Counted from the first letter of the stretch, positions 41,031-50,337 are shown. The stretch: 64,000 bases of DNA from Trichomonas vaginalis G3 (GCF_026262505.1 NC_067205.1:4464001-4528000); one strand, 5' to 3'. Notes: generated by a model from the sequence alone, not told the origin. Numbers and translations: made by a program.

Positions 41031-41615
41031 ATGACCGAAGAAGTTGAAACGGTAGATTTGACACCACAAACAAAAAGTTCAGAACCATTGTCAAAACCCG
41101 TCAAAGAACTTACAGATGAAGAGAAAAATTCAATAATAGAAGGTGCAAGGTCTGGAAATACAAACCCTAACTACAAAGTCACTTTTCATAAAAATGGAAC
41201 GGCTAGTATCTCAAAAAAGAAACAGACTCTCACAAATAAAATATTGAAGTCTGAAGGAGCTTTCGAGACAACAGATGGAAAAGTTTACTTCACTGACCAA
41301 CAGTTCATTATAGAACATCTCATTGACTTAGAGTCGAAATATTCTAAACTTTACAACAAACACAAAAAGTTGAAAGGAAAACAAAAACAAATGGCATATG
41401 ATATTTATGAAGATGTTAACGACACAACTGTTCCTGCAAGTGAAGTAAAGTCAGAGGAACCGAAAAGTGACGAAAAACAGATAGAAGAAGAAAAACCAAA
41501 AACTGAAGATAAACCAAAACCAAAGTTTAGTTTCCAAACTAAACCAAGTCAACCTTCATTAGCTGGTATGGGTTGGCGTCAAAGACTTCTGGTAGCAGGC
41601 GGTTATGTAAAGTAA
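41031..41615 (+). CDS. Maverick: hypothetical charged protein
   Basis: 194 residues, low complexity: Lys/Glu/Pro-rich with a possible coiled coil (about 100-130) and an acidic Pro/Lys tract (EEPKSDEKQIEEEKPKTEDK). The basic C-terminus reads MGWRQRLLVAGGYVK. It begins 19 bp after the previous small gene, behind the same leader motif. Unknown role. Confidence 0.5.
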   Translation: MTEEVETVDLTPQTKSSEPLSKPVKELTDEEKNSIIEGARSGNTNPNYKVTFHKNGTASISKKKQTLTNKILKSEGAFETTDGKVYFTDQQFIIEHLIDLESKYSKLYNKHKKLKGKQKQMAYDIYEDVNDTTVPASEVKSEEPKSDEKQIEEEKPKTEDKPKPKFSFQTKPSQPSLAGMGWRQRLLVAGGYVK

Positions 41616-41645
41616 AGAAAACAGTATATTTTTATTTTTATAAAA

Positions 41646-43799
41646 ATGCCCCCATATAGAATGGATAGAAAATCTGCTAGAATAAAAGCAGAGTTGCAAA
41701 GATATGGTTGGAGAGTTTCGAAGAAGTTTAAATATAGGAAGGGAAGACCCATAAAAGTCTATGACAAATTGTCTGGTCTTCGCTACGAAATGGATTTGGA
41801 AACAGCACGTGCCAATTATCCAAACAGACTAGAGAGGTTAGAAGAAGAACGTCTTATGGACATGCCTTTCGATGTTAGTGAACCGCAAGTTGAAGGACAC
41901 GACGGCTTTGCCAGATTCTACTGGAAACATGACGAACAATTGCATCCTTTGAGAAGGAAAAAAGGAAAAGGTGAAGACACACATGCTCCCATGGAAAGAA
42001 CAAGATATGCATATGAAAAGTATCGTGAAGTTAGAAGTCAAATTACATCTGGTCGAACCTTTACAGTAAACTTTGACGAAGGAAAGAACAAAGAAGGCTT
42101 CATGGGTGTACTTGCTGCAATTCAAGACGGAAATAAGAAAGGATACAATCTCAGATTGACCATAACAGATTTGGATGGTCACATTTACTATGCACATGGC
42201 AATGTCACAACAGCCGCACAACTTCTTGACGCTTTCAAGACTACAAAGAGAGAACAAATGGTTGACTCCGACTCAGATATTTTGAATGCAATTGAAGGAA
42301 TTGCAAGTGTAAAGTTCGAATGGTACCAACATAACCCTCAAGCAGTCAGACAACATGCTGGATACTTTCCGTTCAGAAATAAGTCTGACATTGACTTGAC
42401 AAGGTATGGAATTTACAATTCAATTGAAACAATTGTCAATGAACCTTGTATTCTTACATGTCTCAGGAACTCTGGTCTTGTTACAGATGAGAAGATGAAG
42501 TATCTTGAGTCATGTGTGAAGACAAGGTACATTCTCAGAGGTCAATTGGCAAAAGTTGCACCGTTGGCAAATGTCAATATCCGAGTCAACATTCCGACTG
42601 AGAAAGGTTCTTCACACGACGACTATGTTGTTGACAAAGACTTACCATGGTTGAAGATTGTACTTGTCCACAACCACTTCATGTTGAACGAAAGTCTTAC
42701 AAACCCATTGTTCGGAAAAGGCAAGTGCAACATTGTCAGAGCTGTTAACATTCTTTTCGAGAAAGGTTTGTTGGAACCAATTCCAGATGACAAGCTGACA
42801 GAAACTTTTGTACCAAAAGACGAAACAAACTTTTCATTGTTAGCAAGACCAAAAGTTGTTCCAGACAAAGTTATAGTACAAAAGAAGTACACAGTTCCAC
42901 AAGGAGTTGGATTGTTCGGATACCAACCTGAACCAGAAGAACTTCCAATGAGGTTGCAAGAACTTCAAGATGCTATAAACAAACTTCCATTGAGACATCC
43001 AATTGACGTCAAATTGTATTGGAGAGCATCAGAGTTAGGTCAGAAGGTTTTATATGAAACAGGTTGCTTCGACGATGTTTATGAGATAACAGGAGAAGTT
43101 TCTCAGAAGATAAGAGACTCACTTGAATTTCCACAAACTGGACCAATAGGTTGCGACAAGTTCGACTCAGATGAAAAGATATACTATGTCGACCTTAACG
43201 CTGCATACATGAGGTTTGTCCAATATATTCCGACTGGAATTCCAAACGAAGATGGTGAGTTCCCGGGAAGGAACTATACAGTTGGAAAAGTCATACAACA
43301 ACTGTATGATATTAGGAAAGCTTCAAACCCCAAACTTGCAATGACACTCAAATTGCTTATGAATTCGACATGGGGATATTCCATTAAGAAACCTCAAGCG
43401 ATGAAGAGTAAACACTATGAGAAGGTCGACAACTTTGTTGAAAGGTTTTCTCCTTTTGTTTTGAAGTACGAATTCACTCAAGGTCAAAATGGCTTAGTAA
43501 CCACATTAAAACCTATTGTCGAACATTGGTCTTACCCTCAGTTCGCAAAGGCAGTACTTGACAACTACAACAAATTCTTCTCCGAAGTCAAATCCAAAGT
43601 TGTGGTTTACTATGAGAACATTGACGCACTCATGACGAACGAAGAAGGATACAACAAACTCATTGAAATGGGAATGGTCGGTGAAAAGATGGGCTTTTTT
43701 AAGCTAGATAAGGTATTTTCCGAAGTTCATGTAATATCGAAAAGGAAATATTGGGGTATACTTGAAGACGGCACAGAAATAAAACATTGCATGAAATAA
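41646..43799 (+). CDS. Maverick: protein-primed DNA polymerase B
   Basis: 717 residues, the replicative enzyme of Polintons. DLNAAYMRFVQ (about 520) fits palm motif A, KLLMNSTWGYSIKK (about 570) motif B, and VVVYYENIDALM (about 660) the motif C region. The N-terminal half is Lys/Arg-rich with the usual large terminal-protein-like and exonuclease-sized region. It is shorter than many Polinton polymerases. It is the longest frame of the element and is transcribed rightward. GC is somewhat higher than in flanking small genes. Confidence 0.85.
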   Translation: MPPYRMDRKSARIKAELQRYGWRVSKKFKYRKGRPIKVYDKLSGLRYEMDLETARANYPNRLERLEEERLMDMPFDVSEPQVEGHDGFARFYWKHDEQLHPLRRKKGKGEDTHAPMERTRYAYEKYREVRSQITSGRTFTVNFDEGKNKEGFMGVLAAIQDGNKKGYNLRLTITDLDGHIYYAHGNVTTAAQLLDAFKTTKREQMVDSDSDILNAIEGIASVKFEWYQHNPQAVRQHAGYFPFRNKSDIDLTRYGIYNSIETIVNEPCILTCLRNSGLVTDEKMKYLESCVKTRYILRGQLAKVAPLANVNIRVNIPTEKGSSHDDYVVDKDLPWLKIVLVHNHFMLNESLTNPLFGKGKCNIVRAVNILFEKGLLEPIPDDKLTETFVPKDETNFSLLARPKVVPDKVIVQKKYTVPQGVGLFGYQPEPEELPMRLQELQDAINKLPLRHPIDVKLYWRASELGQKVLYETGCFDDVYEITGEVSQKIRDSLEFPQTGPIGCDKFDSDEKIYYVDLNAAYMRFVQYIPTGIPNEDGEFPGRNYTVGKVIQQLYDIRKASNPKLAMTLKLLMNSTWGYSIKKPQAMKSKHYEKVDNFVERFSPFVLKYEFTQGQNGLVTTLKPIVEHWSYPQFAKAVLDNYNKFFSEVKSKVVVYYENIDALMTNEEGYNKLIEMGMVGEKMGFFKLDKVFSEVHVISKRKYWGILEDGTEIKHCMK

Positions 43800-43853
43800 A
43801 ACATTGCATGAAGTAAAAACGTTTTTAAAACAGTATATTTTTACATATATTAA

Positions 43854-44714
43854 ATGCTTCAGGTTGAAAAACAAAGAACAAAAGCAGCAGATACAAAACC
43901 GTTAGACTATATCTTTACAAATGCTGGTAGGACAATTTCAGATGAAGAAATTTCATCCGGTGCTTACAGATTTGACTATCCAATCCGCTGGCTTCAAAGT
44001 CCTTCAGATGCAAAGGCAATAGGATTAAGAAGAGTTTTGTTTTCAAATAGAACTAACGCGTTTATGTTTGCAGTATATTTTCATGGGCAGTATAAAGGTT
44101 CTGATGGTCTAATAGACAGATTTGACGAAATGAGAATCTTTACTATTCGTTCAGACGAAAGTCTTGAGAAGACTCTAAATGACTTTCAAACTCAAATGAA
44201 CAAATACTACTGGGAATTTCAAGAAAAATACCACTCTTTACTAAATGGAACATACTACCTGAAACTAGAATATGACAAGATGAATTCAACCGTTTCATTT
44301 CAAAGGATTGAAATTAACCCTCCAAGAGATACAGAGTTTTTATATTGGGGAGTAGACAAACGTTCTTGGGCACAATTTCTTCGGTTACTAAACCAGAACG
44401 AACCATTGCCACCAGATGGTCCATTTAAATTTATACTTCCACCAGCAGATTTGACAGTTTATAGAAACGTGTTTGACCCTCAAAATGTCATATGTCATGC
44501 AAGTTTCAGTTCAAGCAACAACAGTTTTCTTTGTATTGGTAAGGACTTTTATGACTTTGCTTCTAAATTCTACGAACCACCTAGTAACAGTTTCTCTGAC
44601 TTTCAAGTTTGGTTCACAACAAACGGTGTGCAACATATAATACCATTGTACTATGACTTTTATCTCGAATTGTCTTTCATATACAACTACGGAAAAGTGC
44701 TGAAAAAGTATTGA
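43854..44714 (+). CDS. Maverick: hypothetical protein, paralogue of 37372-38220
   Basis: 286 residues, starting MLQVEKQRTKAADTKPLDYI. It matches the other copy along its length (YRFDYPIRWLQSPSDAKAIG, HASFSSSNNSFLC, YEPPSNSFSDFQVWFTTNG, YNYGKVLK). Two diverged copies on opposite strands point to an old duplication. A structural role is an inference. Confidence 0.6.
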   Translation: MLQVEKQRTKAADTKPLDYIFTNAGRTISDEEISSGAYRFDYPIRWLQSPSDAKAIGLRRVLFSNRTNAFMFAVYFHGQYKGSDGLIDRFDEMRIFTIRSDESLEKTLNDFQTQMNKYYWEFQEKYHSLLNGTYYLKLEYDKMNSTVSFQRIEINPPRDTEFLYWGVDKRSWAQFLRLLNQNEPLPPDGPFKFILPPADLTVYRNVFDPQNVICHASFSSSNNSFLCIGKDFYDFASKFYEPPSNSFSDFQVWFTTNGVQHIIPLYYDFYLELSFIYNYGKVLKKY

Positions 44715-44917
44715 AAAATATATTTTAGGTGAAGAGGTGAGATCTCACCTGTTTTTTCACCTCTTTTCTCACCCGTTGAATTTTGTTGCTGAATTCGGCA
44801 AAAATATATTTTAGGTGAAGTGGTGAGATCTCACCTGTTTTCTCACCTGTTTTTTCACCCTCTTGAATTTTCATGAATTTCCTTAAGATAGAAAAAAAGT
44901 GAGTTAAAATGAGATGT
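44715..44917. repeat. Maverick: two palindromic AGGTGA repeat units
   Basis: Two direct copies of a unit of about 70 bp: AAAATATATTTTAGGTGAAG, then the palindrome AGGTGAGATCTCACCT (44735-44750; second copy with a T first base, 44821-44836), then CTCACC-type inverted hexamers. See also 46378-46552 and 47530-47858. Confidence 0.85.
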
Positions 44918-45283
44918 TTACTGAACTGGTTGGATGCCGCCTTCTGAGGTTATGTAGAACGGCTGACCCGAGAAGTGGAACAGTGCTCTGAGAATTTGTA
45001 TAATTCGTGGAATTGGACTCTCTCTGTTTGGAAGTTGTATCCATGGGCGCTTTGCAAAGAACTTGAGAAGAGCTTCTTTCTTCATCTCCTTTATGTCGTC
45101 TACAGGAGTGTTTTCTGGTATTTGAATTGGAATTCCAGTTTCAATTTCGATTTTCAGCGCACCTCTTCCAGACAACCAGAAGCCGAGGGACTTGTTGGCT
45201 TTGTCCTTGCCCGAGTACTGCTTAACAACTTCATTTATCTCTATAAGGTAAATTGCCTCATCTAATGGCTCGATGTTGTCCAT
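44918..45283 (-). CDS. Maverick: hypothetical 121-residue protein
   Basis: Starts MDNIEPLDEAIYLIEINEVV. Mixed charge, no recognised domain. A short related start (DKTIYLIELPE) occurs on the minus strand near 49150-49212, also beside a tandem array. The ATG lies at the very edge of the array at 45284. Confidence 0.5.
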   Translation of the reverse strand: MDNIEPLDEAIYLIEINEVVKQYSGKDKANKSLGFWLSGRGALKIEIETGIPIQIPENTPVDDIKEMKKEALLKFFAKRPWIQLPNRESPIPRIIQILRALFHFSGQPFYITSEGGIQPVQ

Positions 45284-45620
45284 TGTTCTGTTTCAGAACT
45301 AGTCTTGTTCTGTTTCAGAACTAGTCTTGTACTTTTTCAGAACTAGTCTTGTACTTTTTCAGAACAATACTTGTACTGTTTCAGAACTAGTCTTGTACTT
45401 TTTCAGAACAAGACTTGAACTTTTTCAGAACAAATTTCCCGTAAAAGCTCTCAATTTGTGAGAAAAATTTTCTGTTTCAGAACAAGACTTGTACTGTTTC
45501 AGAACAAGACTTGTACTGTTTCAGAACAGTATTTGTACTGCTTCAGAACAAGACTTGTACTGTTTCAAGACAATATTTGTACTGTTTCAAGACAATATTT
45601 GTACTGTTTCAAGACAATGT
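45284..45620. repeat. Maverick: tandem array, TTTCAGAACAAGACTTGTAC type
   Basis: About 14 imperfect units of 22-23 bp (CTGTTTCAGAACAAGACTTG variants) fill the space between a minus-strand ATG (45283) and a plus-strand ATG (45616 region, MSDVPPTESIPKPVHEQI). A unit-free gap near 45435-45470 divides it. The array creates misleading plus-strand frames rich in FRTRLVLFQ. Confidence 0.8.
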
Positions 45621-45672
45621 CCGACGTCCCACCAACCGAGTCCATTCCCAAACCAGTTCACGAACAAATCTA

Positions 45673-46359
45673 ATGGCGAAACATTCACAAAAGGCACTTA
45701 TATCTCTTTGTATTGAAGTCTTACGTAGAGACAAGGATGGTTATATAAATGCAACAAAGATGGCAAGAGAAGCAGGAAAGTTAAACCATTTAAACAGATT
45801 TCTCAATAGTGCTAAAATGCAGGAAATTCTTGAGTTTTGGATGAACGAATACGGTCGAGCCAAAAGTGGCTCAACCTCAAAACAAGCATTTTGTGAAGAA
45901 TATACCAACCGGAAGAATTTCGACGGTTGCTTTTTATACAAAGTTCATGCAGGAATTCCGGATGAAATCAAACAGGTTAGAGGAACGTATGTAGACCCAA
46001 GACTTGTAAACTATATAGCAATGTGGGCTTCTCCAAAATATTGTATAGCAGTTGGAAAAATTTTGGACTCCATAGACAAGAAAGTTCATGAGAAATTAGA
46101 TGAAGAAGAACTTGAAGATACAGTAGAGAATGCAAAACCTTTGTTCGAACAAGAAGTTAGAAAAATGTGCGAAAAACAAATAGAACATGAACGTGAGATA
46201 TGTTATGGTTATAGAGACTCTCCATACGAACTAGACCAATGGGAACAAGAAGATTTAAAGAGAGAATTTAGAGAATATGAACTCGCTAAGATAGCATTAG
46301 AAGCTGCAGAAAAGAAGTTAAAAGCTTGGGGTTGTTTTGTACAAAAATATTGTGAGTAA
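45673..46359 (+). CDS. Maverick: KilA-N domain protein 1
   Basis: 228 residues from MAKHSQKALISLCIEVLRRD. The KilA-N core is clear: DGYINATKMAREAGK (about 20-34), LNRFLNSAKMQEIL, GTYVDPRLVNYIAMWASPKY (about 108-127). The C-terminal part is a Glu/Lys-rich helix. KilA-N is a DNA-binding fold found in phages, poxviruses and other large DNA viruses, often linked to regulation. The open frame runs further upstream through the tandem array, but this ATG begins the conserved part. Confidence 0.8.
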   Translation: MAKHSQKALISLCIEVLRRDKDGYINATKMAREAGKLNHLNRFLNSAKMQEILEFWMNEYGRAKSGSTSKQAFCEEYTNRKNFDGCFLYKVHAGIPDEIKQVRGTYVDPRLVNYIAMWASPKYCIAVGKILDSIDKKVHEKLDEEELEDTVENAKPLFEQEVRKMCEKQIEHEREICYGYRDSPYELDQWEQEDLKREFREYELAKIALEAAEKKLKAWGCFVQKYCE

Positions 46360-46377
46360 ATGAACCATTTTTTTCAG

Positions 46378-46552
46378 CAAAAATATATTTTAGGTGAAGA
46401 GGTGAGATCTCACCTGTTTTCTCACCTCTTTTCTCACCCGTTGAATTTTCATGAAATTTGGTCATTTTTCAGCAAAAATATATTTTAGGTGAAGAGGTGA
46501 GATCTCACCTGTTTTCTCACCTCTTTTCTCACCCGTTGAATTTTCATGAATT
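46378..46552. repeat. Maverick: two further palindromic AGGTGA units
   Basis: Cores at 46400-46415 and 46495-46510, same orientation and same flanking order as at 44.7 kb. They separate the KilA-N gene from the next gene. Confidence 0.85.
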
Positions 46553-46616
46553 TTCCCGAAATAAAAAATAAAGTTAGTTTTTTAAAAAAAATATTTTTTA
46601 TTTTTATTGTAAGAAC

Positions 46617-47531
46617 ATGTTAGCAACAACAACACCAAACTCGTTAGTCATGAACCCAACTTCAATGTTAGTAGAAATGAAAAGCTTCATTCCTTCTTCA
46701 TATACTTTCGAAACAGAAATCCAGAAGATAAAGCAAGAACTTCTCCAAGGAGATCTAAACTGTAGTGCGAAAGATGAAACAAATGAACAATATCTTTATG
46801 AAATGCAGGATATTATTGACCATTTACCTAAACTTCCTGAAATACAACAACAAAAGCTTACTATTCCAGAATTCGATGAAATAGAAGTCAAAGCAACCGA
46901 CTCAGTAGAAATAAAGAAGTTCATTCGTAAGGTAAACTATGAGTTTCTTGGATTTCATTGCAACCACAAAGTCATGGACAAAGACTGCGATATGTTATAT
47001 AAGAACATCTCTGACATATATAAATCGGTGGAGTTTAAGACCTACGACAACTTTGTTTCGTTAGTTGCTGAGTGTGTATGGCAGATAAGAGATGAAGATA
47101 GAAGAGGTAAAGTATGGAACCAACAGATAAAACCCGCAACTTTTGAGTTAAAGAAAACCATTGACGCCTTAGTCGTACTTGCAGGTAAGGTTTCAGAATA
47201 TAACGCAAAAATGAACCCACAATGTTCAAAATGTAAAGCAGCAATGAGGAAATATAACTACTCCGTCAAAGAGATAGAACGTATGAGAAACGACTATGCT
47301 GATTTAAAGAAAGAAGCAGAGAAACCAGCAGAAGATAAAATGGACATGTTGACATTTCTGAACAAAAACTATCCAACAGCTGACGATTTCCTTCTTTCAG
47401 ATGTCAAGAAGAAATATAAAGAAACTTTCGGCATTGTTAAAACATTCGATGTACTGACAGAGGAAATCGAAGCCACAAAACTGTTTAGGATTTCAAATAT
47501 ACATCGTACAATTCATGTAAGACGCTTGTGA
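46617..47531 (+). CDS. Maverick: hypothetical 304-residue protein with CxxC
   Basis: Helical, Lys/Glu-rich, with a CSKCKAAM segment (about 205) preceded by KMNPQ and a possible single Cys pair. It is bounded on both sides by palindromic repeat units, pointing outward in opposite orientations. No family recognised. Confidence 0.55.
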   Translation: MLATTTPNSLVMNPTSMLVEMKSFIPSSYTFETEIQKIKQELLQGDLNCSAKDETNEQYLYEMQDIIDHLPKLPEIQQQKLTIPEFDEIEVKATDSVEIKKFIRKVNYEFLGFHCNHKVMDKDCDMLYKNISDIYKSVEFKTYDNFVSLVAECVWQIRDEDRRGKVWNQQIKPATFELKKTIDALVVLAGKVSEYNAKMNPQCSKCKAAMRKYNYSVKEIERMRNDYADLKKEAEKPAEDKMDMLTFLNKNYPTADDFLLSDVKKKYKETFGIVKTFDVLTEEIEATKLFRISNIHRTIHVRRL

Positions 47532-48317
47532 AAAAGAGGTGAGAAAAGAGGTGAGAAAACAGGTGAGATCTCACCTCTTCACCTAAAATATATTTTTGCC
47601 TGATTTACGCTCATTGACGATTAAATCATAACAAAACATTTACGAAGAAATCTTGACAAAACATTTACGATGAAGTCTTGACAAAACATTTACGAAGAAG
47701 TCTTGACAAAACATTTACGAAGAAATCTTGACAAAACATTTACGATGAAGTCTTGACAAAACATTTACGATGAAATCATGAAAATTCAAGAGGTGAGAAA
47801 AGAGGTGAGAAAACAGGTGAGATCTCACCTCTTCACCTAAAATATATTTTTGCCGAAAAAAATGACCAAATTTCATGATATAACTGTATTTTTTTGACGA
47901 AGAGAACTTTTACACTTCGTAAAAAAAACTCTATGAAAACAGTGAAAAAATGACCAAATTTCATGAATTTCCTCATATGCTTGCTACCCTCGAAAAAACC
48001 GAGGATAGAGATTCCATTCGAAAATCGTGAAAAAATGCGACCCAGACTTTTTTCGGGGTCGCCAAAACTCTATGAAAATCGTAAAAAAAACTCATGAAAA
48101 TCGTGAAAAATTGCGAGTAGGTAAAAAAACCTGGTCGCCAAAACTCTATGAAATCGTGAAAAAAATGACCAAATTTCATTATATAACTGTTATTTTTTGA
48201 CGAAGTGAACTTTTACTCTTCGTAAAAAAAAATCCCTGAAATCATATCTTTTATACAAGATAGAAAATAAAGTTAGTTTTATTTTTTTATTTTTTTATTT
48301 TGTATGTAAAGACAGTA
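47530..48317. repeat. Maverick: inverted AGGTGA units, 25 bp tandem array and KilA-N relic
   Basis: Palindrome cores at 47561-47576 and 47815-47830, with the unit in reverse orientation relative to those upstream. Between them are about six 25 bp repeats, TCTTGACAAAACATTTACGA plus five bases (about 47650-47775). Further on, 47960-48180 contains degenerate pieces resembling the inside of the next gene (GAATTTCCTCATATG at about 47965 and 48527) mixed with short repeats around AAAATCGTGAAAAA. Confidence 0.75.
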
Positions 48318-49124
48318 ATGTCAACAACAGAGAACACAACAACTGCTATCGTTCATGAAGCCATAGATGAAGAATACGAGTGGGTTCAGTATAACAAACA
48401 GTTACGTCTCATTCGTTCGGTCAAAGATGACATGTACCAAATGCAAAGTATTTTGAATGCTCTTCGTTCTACAAAGCAAGCACGTCATTGGTTTGAAAAC
48501 CAACAGACAAAAGAACTTTTAGAAGAATTTCCTCATATGTTTGCGACCGGTAGAAAACCGCGGGTCGAGATTCCGTACGAAAATCGTCAAAATTTGCCAA
48601 ATGGTTTGAGAGGTTGGTATGTACATAGACTTCTTGTAAATGCTGTTGCAATGTGGGCTTCACCTCGCTATGCTTGTTATATTTTCATGATGTTAGATGA
48701 AATTCATAGACAAGAACGTGAAGAGCTAGAGAACAAGCTTGAATCCAAAGACAAAACCATACAGAAAAGAATACCACGTTCGGTACCAAAAGGAAAGGAA
48801 AAGAACTATAAGTATATGATTTATACTGAAGAGATGGAAAATGAAGAAGACAGAGATATGGTTATGTTGCATTTAGTCAGAAGAAACAACAAAAGCTTTT
48901 ACGACCTTGCTAAGATTTACAAATCTAACAGAAATTGGTTCTATCGCGAAAACTTACCGATTTCAATGACACCGAATGAAGATGTGAAACAGATAGTTCA
49001 AGATACGTTACCTCAAACACACTATGATATGAAAGGTTGTACAATACTTACATTCAAAGAAGATTTGCCATTACTGAAAGAAAAAATAACAGAGTATTTT
49101 GACAACTTCAAACAAGCAGAGTAG
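48318..49124 (+). CDS. Maverick: KilA-N-like protein 2
   Basis: 268 residues from MSTTENTTTAIVHEAI. The recognisable portion is RGWYVHRLLVNAVAMWASPRYACYIF (split here by role: a KilA-N C-terminal helix), followed by a coiled linker and a C-terminal region (YKYMIYTEEMENEEDR, LVRRNNKSFYDLAKIY) like the DUF3627-type tails of viral KilA-N proteins. A TTG upstream extends the frame by six codons; the ATG is preferred. It differs strongly from the KilA-N protein at 45673. Confidence 0.7.
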   Translation: MSTTENTTTAIVHEAIDEEYEWVQYNKQLRLIRSVKDDMYQMQSILNALRSTKQARHWFENQQTKELLEEFPHMFATGRKPRVEIPYENRQNLPNGLRGWYVHRLLVNAVAMWASPRYACYIFMMLDEIHRQEREELENKLESKDKTIQKRIPRSVPKGKEKNYKYMIYTEEMENEEDRDMVMLHLVRRNNKSFYDLAKIYKSNRNWFYRENLPISMTPNEDVKQIVQDTLPQTHYDMKGCTILTFKEDLPLLKEKITEYFDNFKQAE

Positions 49125-49425
49125 ATGAACCATTTATTTTTCAAGCTTGACACCAAAGATGGCTCAGGTAGCTCTATAAGGTAAATTGTCTTGTCAAATC
49201 CTTCTGGCATTCCGAGTCCTTCCTTCCGATAGGAAAAAAATTTCCTTCCAACAGGAAAAAAATTTCCTTCCAACAGGAAAAAAATTTCCTTCCAACAGGA
49301 AAAGTCCTTCCTTCCGACAGGACACAAACGAATGTCCGACGTTCCTCTTCCTGAATGTCTTCCAAAGCCAGAAGAACCGACAGCCCCAGCACCACAACAG
49401 ACTAAGACTCAGACACTTACATTTT
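49125..49425. repeat. Maverick: third tandem array and small divergent frames
   Basis: About 49215-49322 has 22 bp units around CCAACAGGAAAAAAATTTCC. To its left a minus-strand start reads MPEGFDKTIYLIELPE; to its right a plus-strand start (about 49333) reads MSDVPLPECLPKPEEPTAPA. The same layout occurs at 44918-45672 with a different array. Confidence 0.7.
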
Positions 49426-50301
49426 TCAAGCTTGACTTTTTACAATTTGAACTTTGTTCGCGTAGATATGAATTCTGAAAGAAGTATGAGGGTCTTGTAT
49501 GACTTTGTACTTCTCCCATAGTTCATGTCTGTCAAACTTACCTGCCATGGACTCTTTCATAAGTTCCATGAAATCGTCTTCGGACAATCCGGGGAAAAGT
49601 ATAATATCAGTCAGTATTCTCTTTACATCCTTACTTAAACTCTTGGCTGTCTGTACACAAATGACAACTGAAATGTTAAAGTGTCTGAGCTTCTTAAGAA
49701 TTCGACACATGTCTTGTTCTCTATTCTTTAACAAAGGATGAGAGGCGAAATCATCTAAGATAAGAAGACATCTATGAGGGTAAGTCTTCCAATCGTAAGA
49801 TTGCAATTTCTTCGAAATGTACTCTATCTCTTTCTGTTTGTTTCTGAAGTGTTTCTTCTCTAATATTCTCTGCATTTCCTCATTTGGGTCTTTAAACTTC
49901 GAGTTTATATACTCATTTATAGCATTGTACTTCAAAACTCTTCTTTGGTACTTCTTTATCCAATCCAACAACTCAGAGTCTTTTATACATACTAACTTAG
50001 ACTTTTTTATAATATCTTTGAACGAATTGACTGTTTGGTCAAATTGACCAGAAGTCGAACAAATGACTACTAACTCATAGAATGGGTTCTTCTCATCTAG
50101 TTCTTGTTGTTGTGCAGCCATTTTAAGATAAGTGAAAGTCTTACCCGACCCAGGTGGTGCAATTAGACCTGTTATACCATTCTGAGCAAATAAGAACTTG
50201 TCATGTATGAGTTTTATCTGAGCATTTTCCAACTTCCTCTTGTTCTTGTTTAAAACATTCTCAAATTTCTTGTCAATGTCAGCAAACTTTTTTTCTAACA
50301 T
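49426..50301 (-). CDS. Maverick: FtsK/HerA-type genome-packaging ATPase (A32-like)
   Basis: 291 residues from the ATG at 50301 (an open extension upstream lacks conservation and would overlap the divergent gene). Walker A is GLIAPPGSGKT (about 46-56), Walker B is CLLILDDFAS (about 180), followed by the sensor-like ISVVICVQTAKS. The enzyme drives DNA into capsids in poxviruses and Polintons. A 36 bp AT-rich spacer separates it from the divergent gene at 50338. Confidence 0.85.
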   Translation of the reverse strand: MLEKKFADIDKKFENVLNKNKRKLENAQIKLIHDKFLFAQNGITGLIAPPGSGKTFTYLKMAAQQQELDEKNPFYELVVICSTSGQFDQTVNSFKDIIKKSKLVCIKDSELLDWIKKYQRRVLKYNAINEYINSKFKDPNEEMQRILEKKHFRNKQKEIEYISKKLQSYDWKTYPHRCLLILDDFASHPLLKNREQDMCRILKKLRHFNISVVICVQTAKSLSKDVKRILTDIILFPGLSEDDFMELMKESMAGKFDRHELWEKYKVIQDPHTSFRIHIYANKVQIVKSQA

Positions 50302-50337
50302 ATTTTTAGAAAAATTAAAATTTTTATCTTTTAGAAA

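Noticed and set aside
45458-45673. Repetitive plus-strand frames rich in FRTRLVLFQ
   Set aside because: They are translations of the 22 bp tandem array; different frames give similar peptides, so coding is unlikely.
47650-47775. CRISPR-like regular 25 bp repeats
   Set aside because: The units are contiguous, with no unique spacers, in a eukaryotic virus-like element with no cas genes.
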